Shown here: positions 5,661 through 10,445 of the stretch, piece after piece
Layout of the letters: every line of letters begins with the position of its first letter
How positions within the stretch are numbered: position 1 is the first letter of the stretch
Notes under the pieces: model-generated
Seen by the model: only the letters and a program-made list of their open reading frames with translations
Told to the model about the DNA's origin: nothing
Database searches by the model: none
DNA from: Bifidobacteriaceae bacterium
GTDB lineage: Bacteria > Actinomycetota > Actinomycetes > Actinomycetales > WQXJ01
DNA: 10,445 nucleotides
Assembly (NCBI GenBank): GCA_031278675.1
Contig: JAITJY010000035.1
Span: 1-10,445, forward strand
Reading direction: 5' to 3'
Translations under genes and position numbers: made by a program

Positions 5661-5933
5661 CTAATCGGCGCCCACGAGTTCGGCCTCGTCGGCTACCACA
5701 GTCACAATATCTGAATCGATGGACAAGAACCCACCCGTGATCCGGACCTTGACTTCAGGACCGGTCGGCGGACTAACCCGGACATCCCCGGCGCCCAGCA
5801 ACGCCAAGAGTGGTTCGTGGCGGGGATAAACACCAATGGAGCCCTCCACGGTCGGGGCCACAAAGAACTGACCGGCCCCGCCCCAGACCAAGCCTTCCCA
5901 GTCGGCAATCTCAATGGTCAGTTCACGGTCCAT
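5661..5933 (-). CDS. atpC: F-type ATP synthase epsilon subunit, short form
   Basis: The 90-residue product matches the N-terminal beta-sandwich domain of epsilon: LTIEIADWEG, FFVAPTVEGSIGVYPRHEPLLALL and the closing ITGGFLSIDSDIVTVVADEAE. Epsilon sits at the base of the central stalk, binding gamma and the c-ring. The usual protein is about 130-140 residues and ends in two helices that inhibit ATP hydrolysis; here the reading stops right after the beta domain. Short epsilons are known in several actinobacteria, so this is probably not a truncation by mutation. The ATG follows the atpD stop by one base (TGATATG), which points to translational coupling, and AAGGAA lies upstream inside atpD. Confidence 0.93.
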   Translation of the reverse strand: MDRELTIEIADWEGLVWGGAGQFFVAPTVEGSIGVYPRHEPLLALLGAGDVRVSPPTGPEVKVRITGGFLSIDSDIVTVVADEAELVGAD

Positions 5934-5934
5934 A

Positions 5935-7413
5935 TCAGGCGAGTTCCTTCTGCAACCGCGCCCAGTTGCGCTCTAAGTCTTCGAGGCCACCAATGTTGAA
6001 GAAAGCCTGTTCAGCGACGTGATCAAACTCGCCGTCAGCAATCCGGGAGAACGCCTCAATGGTTTCGGTGACCGGTACGGTAGAACCTTCGACACCGGTG
6101 AACTGGGTCGCCATATAGGTGTTCTGGGACAAGAATTGCTGAATCCGCCTGGCGCGCCCGACCACCACTTTGTCTTCCTCAGACAATTCGTCCACGCCCA
6201 GAATGGCGATGATGTCTTGGAGTTCCTTATTGCGTTGCAGGATCTGCTTGACACGGGTCGCAGTCAGGTAGTGCGCCTCACCGACGTAGCGCGGATCAAG
6301 GATCCGGCTGGTCGACGCGAGTGGGTCAACCGCAGGGTAAAGCCCCCGTGAGGCGATGTCGCGCGACAGTTCGGTGGTTGCGTCCAGGTGCGCGAAGGTG
6401 GTAGCCGGCGCCGGGTCCGTATAGTCATCGGCTGGCACATAAATGGCCTGCATCGATGTGATGGAGTGGCCGCGGGTGGAGGTGATCCGCTCCTGGAGTT
6501 CACCCATCTCATCAGCCAGGGTCGGCTGGTAGCCGACGGCGGAAGGCATCCGGCCCAGCAGAGTTGACACCTCAGAGCCGGCCTGAGTGAAACGGAAAAT
6601 GTTGTCGATGAACAGCAACACATCCTGGCGTTGAACGTCCCGGAAGTACTCCGCCATGGTCAGCGCGCTCAGTGCGACGCGCAGACGCACCCCCGGTGGT
6701 TCGTCCATCTGCCCGAACACCAGCGCGGTTTGTTTGATCACACCAGATTCGGTCATCTCCTGGATCAGGTCATTGCCTTCACGGGTGCGCTCGCCGACCC
6801 CGGCGAACACGGACACGCCGGCGTGGTTGTTCGCGACACGATAGATCATTTCCTGGATCAGCACGGTCTTGCCCACGCCGGCGCCGCCGAACAGACCAAT
6901 TTTGCCGCCCTGGACATAGGGGGTCAGCAGGTCAATCACCTTGATGCCGGTCTCTAGCATCTGGGTGCGTCCCTCCAGTTCATCGAAGGGGGGCGGGTCG
7001 CGGTGGATGCCCCACCGCTCGGTCACATTGAGTTTCTCGCCGGGCTCCAAGTTGAGGACATCACCGGTCACGTTGAAGACGTGACCCTTGGTCGCATCCC
7101 CCACGGGTACGCTGATCGGTCCGCCGGTGTCCACCACCTCGGCGCCGCGCACCATCCCGTCGGTCGGTTTCATGGAGATGGCCCGCACCAGGTTGTCACC
7201 TAAGTGCTGTTCGACCTCGAGAGTGACTTTGACGCGGCGCGTCTCGGCGCCCTCCTCGGTCAACTCGATTTCGGTGGTCAGCGCGTTGTAGATATCGGGG
7301 ATCGCGTCGGACGGGAACTCCACGTCGACAACGGGCCCAATCACCCGTGCCACCCGGCCCTTGGCGCCTTCAGCCCGCTGAGCTGAGTCCACTTCAACGG
7401 TGGTGCTGGTCAT
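5935..7413 (-). CDS. atpD: F-type ATP synthase beta subunit (catalytic)
   Basis: The 492-residue protein carries the three catalytic nucleotide sites of F1. Visible motifs are the P-loop GGAGVGKTV (176-184, K182 and T183), the catalytic glutamate E208 in GVGERTREGND, Walker B LLFIDNIF with D270, the ATP synthase signature PAVDPLASTS (360-369) and the DELSEED lever (408-414) that pushes on gamma. Length is normal for actinobacteria. The ATG at 7411-7413 is preceded by GAAGGAAG. The gene lies 41 bp downstream of atpG and 1 bp upstream of atpC in a single operon. No missing residue or frame problem is seen. Confidence 0.98.
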   Translation of the reverse strand: MTSTTVEVDSAQRAEGAKGRVARVIGPVVDVEFPSDAIPDIYNALTTEIELTEEGAETRRVKVTLEVEQHLGDNLVRAISMKPTDGMVRGAEVVDTGGPISVPVGDATKGHVFNVTGDVLNLEPGEKLNVTERWGIHRDPPPFDELEGRTQMLETGIKVIDLLTPYVQGGKIGLFGGAGVGKTVLIQEMIYRVANNHAGVSVFAGVGERTREGNDLIQEMTESGVIKQTALVFGQMDEPPGVRLRVALSALTMAEYFRDVQRQDVLLFIDNIFRFTQAGSEVSTLLGRMPSAVGYQPTLADEMGELQERITSTRGHSITSMQAIYVPADDYTDPAPATTFAHLDATTELSRDIASRGLYPAVDPLASTSRILDPRYVGEAHYLTATRVKQILQRNKELQDIIAILGVDELSEEDKVVVGRARRIQQFLSQNTYMATQFTGVEGSTVPVTETIEAFSRIADGEFDHVAEQAFFNIGGLEDLERNWARLQKELA

Positions 7414-7454
7414 GTCTGGTTACTTCCTTCGTCCTCGTGGTCGCTGTTCGTAGT

Positions 7455-8405
7455 TCATCGGGAGGCCGCCATCGCGTCCGCCCCGGACACAATCTCGCTG
7501 ATCTCCTGGGTGATGTCCGCCTGGCGTGCCTGGTTGGCCAGCCGGGTGTAGTTGCGCACCAGGTCTTCGGCGTTCTCGGTCGCCGTGTGCATGGCACGTT
7601 GCCGGTTCGCCAGTTCCGATGCCGCCGCCTGCAGCAAACAGTCATAGATCCGCGAACGCACATAGCGCGGGAGCAGCGCGTCGAGTACACCCGCAGCGCT
7701 CGGCTCGAAGCTGTAGAGCGGGAACACTTCGTGGACGGATTCCTGGCCGAGCACATTTTCTTGGTGCACTATGACCTCGTCCGGGTCTTCTTCGGCCTCG
7801 ACCAGTTCCAGCGGCAAGAGACGCACTATGCGGGGCGCCTGCGAAACCATGTTCCTGAAGTGGGTGTAGACAACGTGAAGTTCGCCGACGGCATCGGGCA
7901 TGTCCGATGCCGCCGTGAAGGCTCCCAGCAGCGTCGCCGCCATGTCCTTGGCCCGGGCAAAGTTGGGGGCGTCCGATTCGCCGAGCCACGTCTTGACGAG
8001 CCGCACCCCGCGGAACTCGTAATAGGTGACGGCGCGGCGGCCGGCCACATAGCGGTCAATCTCGTAGCCTGCGGCGGCCAACTCTGCGGCGTGACCCTCT
8101 GCGGTGCGCAGCAGATTCGCGGTGTAGGCGCCGGCCATACCGCGGTCGGCGGCCAACACCAACATGGCGACGCGTTTGACTTCCGGGCGCTCCGAGATCA
8201 GCGGATGGCGGATCTCTTCCCTGACGTGACTCGCCGCCAAGCCAACGGCCCTGGTCAGAGCCCTAGCGTAGGGCCGTTGCCGGGCTGCAGACTGGCGGGC
8301 GCGCCCAATCCGGCTCGCGGCGATCAACTCCATCGCCCGGAAAATCTTGCCGAGCGACTGCGTCGATTTGATGCGCGCCCGGAAAACCCGTTGGGAGCCG
8401 GCCAT
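7455..8405 (-). CDS. atpG: F-type ATP synthase gamma subunit (central stalk)
   Basis: The 316-residue protein forms the rotor shaft that turns inside the alpha3-beta3 ring. The N-terminal helix shows the family pattern (RIKSTQSLGKIFRAMELIAASRIGRA) and the C-terminal helix (LLQAAASELANRQRAMHTAT, then EISEIVSGADA) is equally typical. The Rossmann-like middle includes LVLAADRGMAGAY. A central acidic stretch (LVEAEEDPDEVIVHQE) lengthens it slightly compared with E. coli, as in other actinobacteria. The ATG lies three bases after the atpA stop, and the ribosome-binding site (AGGCGG) is inside the end of atpA, so translation is probably coupled. Confidence 0.97.
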   Translation of the reverse strand: MAGSQRVFRARIKSTQSLGKIFRAMELIAASRIGRARQSAARQRPYARALTRAVGLAASHVREEIRHPLISERPEVKRVAMLVLAADRGMAGAYTANLLRTAEGHAAELAAAGYEIDRYVAGRRAVTYYEFRGVRLVKTWLGESDAPNFARAKDMAATLLGAFTAASDMPDAVGELHVVYTHFRNMVSQAPRIVRLLPLELVEAEEDPDEVIVHQENVLGQESVHEVFPLYSFEPSAAGVLDALLPRYVRSRIYDCLLQAAASELANRQRAMHTATENAEDLVRNYTRLANQARQADITQEISEIVSGADAMAASR

Positions 8406-8408
8406 CCC

Positions 8409-10037
8409 TCACCGCCTCTTGGTGACGGTGATCTGTTCCTGTTCGACATCCGCATCGGCGCCTTCTACCTCTTCTTCTGGTTTGAGGACACCGATGGTCA
8501 ACAAGAACTCGTGGGTGAATGCGCTCACTGCATCCTTCAAGGCAGCTTCTGTGTTAGACGGCAGGTCTTTTGTCTCGGCGATCTGTGTCAACACGTCCGT
8601 GTGCCGTTCGAGATAACCCAGCAGGTCTTGTTCATAATCCGAGACCTTATCCAGCGGCACCTTGTCCAAATAACCCCTCGTGGCGGCGTAGATCGCGACT
8701 ACTTGGTGTTCTACCGGGTAGGGCGTGTATTGGGGTTGTTTGAGCAATTCCATGAGCCGGGCCCCGCGGGTCAATTGTTGGCGGGAGGCGGCGTCCAGGT
8801 CGGAGGCGAACATGGCGAACGCTTCGAGGTCGCGGTATTGGGCAAGATCAATTTTGAGAGTGCCGGCGACTTTCTTCATCGCTTTGACCTGGGCGGCGCC
8901 GCCGACCCGGGAGACGGAGATACCCACGTCCACGGCGGGCCGCTGGTCGGCGTTGAACAGGTCGGATTGCAAGAAGATCTGACCGTCGGTGATCGAGATG
9001 ACGTTGGTTGGGATGTAGGCGGAGACATCGTTCGCCTTAGTTTCAATGATCGGCAGTCCGGTCATTGAGCCCGCACCCATGTCATCCGACAGTTTGGCGC
9101 AGCGCTCCAAGAGCCGCGAATGGAGGTAGAACACGTCGCCGGGGTACGCTTCGCGTCCCGGTGGGCGGCGCAGCAACAATGAAACCGCGCGGTAGGCCTC
9201 CGCCTGCTTTGACAGGTCATCAAACACAATTAGCACGTGTTTTCCCTGGTACATCCAGTGCTGGCCGATCGCACTGCCCGTGTACGGTGCCAGGTACTTG
9301 TACCCGGCCGGGTCTGAGGCTGGCGCGGCCACAATCGTGGTGTATTCCAGTGCGCCCGCATCTTCCAGGGCCGCTCTGACCGAGGCGATCGTGGAGCCCT
9401 TCTGGCCTACGGCCACATAGACGCAGCGGACCTGCAACTTCTCATCGCCTGAATCCCAGTTGGCTTTCTGGTTGATGATCGTGTCCGTGGCGATCGCTGT
9501 TTTGCCGGTCCCGCGGTCGCCAATGATCAATTGGCGCTGGCCGCGCCCAATCGGGATCAGCGAGTCGACGGCTTTCAGGCCGGTTTGGAGCGGTTCGTGA
9601 ACCGATTTGCGCTGCATCACTGTGGGGGCTTGGAGTTCTAGAGCACGCCGTTCGGTGGCTTCGATCTCACCCAATCCGTCCATCGGGTTCCCGAGCGGAT
9701 CAACCACCCGGCCCAGGTAGGCGTCCCCGACCGGAACCGACAGCACCTCCCCGGTTCGCCTTACCTCTTGGCCCTCTTCAATCCCGGCGAACTCACCGAG
9801 GATGATCACGCCGATCTGCCGCACATCGAGGTTCTGAGCCAACCCGAGGGTGCCGTCCGGGAACCTTAGCAGTTCGTTTGCCATCACTCCGGGCAGGCCT
9901 TCGACTTGGGCAATCCCGTCGCCGGCCATGATGACGCGGCCCACTTCTTCGGTGCTCGGGGGCGGTGCCTCATAGGAGGCCACGAACTCGTCAAGGGCCT
10001 CACGGATGGCCTCCGGACGGATGCTCAGATCAGTCAT
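8409..10037 (-). CDS. atpA: F-type ATP synthase alpha subunit
   Basis: The 542-residue protein alternates with beta in the F1 hexamer and binds non-catalytic nucleotides. Visible are the P-loop GDRGTGKT (173-180), the signature PAVDVGISVS (367-376) and the arginine finger R377 (SVSRVGG) that completes the catalytic site on beta. The C-terminus has a charged tail (EEEVEGADADVEQEQ) that is common in actinobacteria. An earlier TTG at 10055 is in frame, but the ATG at 10035-10037 is chosen because GAGGAAA lies six bases before it and MTDLSIRPEAI is the expected N-terminus. It is 72 bp downstream of atpH. Confidence 0.98.
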   Translation of the reverse strand: MTDLSIRPEAIREALDEFVASYEAPPPSTEEVGRVIMAGDGIAQVEGLPGVMANELLRFPDGTLGLAQNLDVRQIGVIILGEFAGIEEGQEVRRTGEVLSVPVGDAYLGRVVDPLGNPMDGLGEIEATERRALELQAPTVMQRKSVHEPLQTGLKAVDSLIPIGRGQRQLIIGDRGTGKTAIATDTIINQKANWDSGDEKLQVRCVYVAVGQKGSTIASVRAALEDAGALEYTTIVAAPASDPAGYKYLAPYTGSAIGQHWMYQGKHVLIVFDDLSKQAEAYRAVSLLLRRPPGREAYPGDVFYLHSRLLERCAKLSDDMGAGSMTGLPIIETKANDVSAYIPTNVISITDGQIFLQSDLFNADQRPAVDVGISVSRVGGAAQVKAMKKVAGTLKIDLAQYRDLEAFAMFASDLDAASRQQLTRGARLMELLKQPQYTPYPVEHQVVAIYAATRGYLDKVPLDKVSDYEQDLLGYLERHTDVLTQIAETKDLPSNTEAALKDAVSAFTHEFLLTIGVLKPEEEVEGADADVEQEQITVTKRR

Positions 10038-10043
10038 GTCTTC

Positions 10044-10050
10044 TTTCCTC
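10044..10050 (-). promoter_or_regulatory. Ribosome-binding site deciding the atpA start
   Basis: GAGGAAA on the coding strand, six bases upstream of the ATG at 10035-10037, lies inside the longer reading from TTG 10055 and so favours the shorter protein. Confidence 0.7.
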
Positions 10051-10109
10051 GTCAATTGAGTTTGCTTAGGGTCTGTTGCGTCGTTGGGCCTTGCCTTAGC
10101 CGCGCGGCC

Positions 10110-10445
10110 TCACGCTGCCAGTTCACGGCGCACGTCGGCGAACCGGGTGAAGACTGAGCCGTCCACCAGCTCGTCTCCGACCCGGCATTTCAGTCCGCCG
10201 AGCACGGTATTGTCGTAGGTAATATTGAGTTGAATCGCACGCCCGTACGCCGCCTCCAAGGTGCGCACCAGTCGTTCTTCTTGGAGCGGAGTCAGTGGCG
10301 CCGCCGCCGTGATAACAGCCACTGAACGATGCCGTAGCGCCGCTACCAGCCCACCCAGGTACGCCAGCGAGGACCGCACCCCGCGGCCCCGGGGGTGGGT
10401 CACAACCCGTTCAACGAGCCTTAGTGCTAGCGGACTGAGGCTGGG
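10110..10445 (-). CDS. atpH: F-type ATP synthase delta subunit, C-terminal part (5' end outside window)
   Basis: The frame is open to the window edge, so 111 C-terminal residues are seen; the GTG at 10403 is an internal codon. The segment reads LSPLALRLVERVVTHPRGRG, then VITAAAPLTPLQEERLVRTL, YGRAIQLNITYDNTVLGGLK and VGDELVDGSVFTRFADVRREL, the standard C-terminal domain of delta (OSCP), which ties the peripheral stalk to the top of F1. The visible part does not show whether delta is fused to a b-type subunit upstream, as in mycobacteria. Gene order H-A-G-D-C fits the usual operon. Confidence 0.94.
   Translation of the reverse strand, partial: PSLSPLALRLVERVVTHPRGRGVRSSLAYLGGLVAALRHRSVAVITAAAPLTPLQEERLVRTLEAAYGRAIQLNITYDNTVLGGLKCRVGDELVDGSVFTRFADVRRELAA

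Noticed and set aside
4926..5714. Plus-strand frame of 262 codons across the repeat family and the 15-bp array
   Set aside because: It starts at TTG in non-coding repeats, runs antisense to the DUF2550 gene and into atpC, and its end is a repeat-encoded NSTTI-like peptide. No ribosome-binding site or homology is recognisable.
7347..9068. Long plus-strand open frame (573 codons) opposite atpD, atpG and atpA
   Set aside because: It runs antisense across three well-conserved ATP synthase genes and their junctions; this is a GC-rich shadow frame with no recognisable product.
10038..10055. Longer atpA start at TTG 10055
   Set aside because: The good ribosome-binding site lies inside this extension, and the shorter start matches the usual N-terminus.

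Overview
The window is GC-rich DNA from a Gram-positive actinobacterium (Actinomycetota). Three things point there: a DUF2550 gene directly downstream of atpC, a free-standing ATP synthase delta subunit in an alpha-gamma-beta-epsilon cluster with a short epsilon, and a surface protein ending in an LPxTG-type sorting signal. I cannot name the genus. Everything except the first gene is read from the minus strand.

Layout from high to low coordinates. 10445-5661 holds the 3' half of an F-type ATP synthase operon in the order atpH (C-terminal part only), atpA, atpG, atpD, atpC, encoding most of F1. It is tightly packed, with 1-72 bp gaps, conserved and free of repeats. 5657-5583 is a degenerate 15-bp tandem repeat, followed by a DUF2550 membrane protein gene (5527-5111). 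5110-4744 is non-coding and carries a short GC-rich repeat family (three copies, one overlapping the DUF2550 stop codon) and a possible leader hairpin. 4743-2905 is an M20 metallopeptidase with an unusual 180-residue Ser/Ala/Pro-rich N-terminus. 21 bp later comes an aromatic amino acid permease of the HAAAP family (2883-961), with a repetitive N-terminal extension and a repetitive cytoplasmic loop. Peptidase and permease probably form one transcript and could together release and take up amino acids. A perfect GC hairpin separates the permease from the convergent plus-strand gene at 1-924, the C-terminal part of a cell-wall-anchored protein with Pro/Thr-rich 36-residue repeats and two Ig-like domains.

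The most unusual signal is inside the peptidase gene. Over about 3121-4245 nearly every codon ends in G or T (353 of 360 codons in 3121-4200 by my hand count; 279 of 280 in 3361-4200), and leucine is almost always TTG. The genes around it, on the same strand, show no such pattern. This keto-only wobble block starts near the conserved catalytic domain and fades towards the 3' end of the gene. It is not ordinary GC-rich codon bias. I know of no established explanation; deamination of both A and C on the coding strand is one hypothesis that fits its direction.

A second theme is that all three genes outside the ATP synthase/DUF2550 cluster carry in-frame low-complexity expansions, while the ATP synthase genes carry none.
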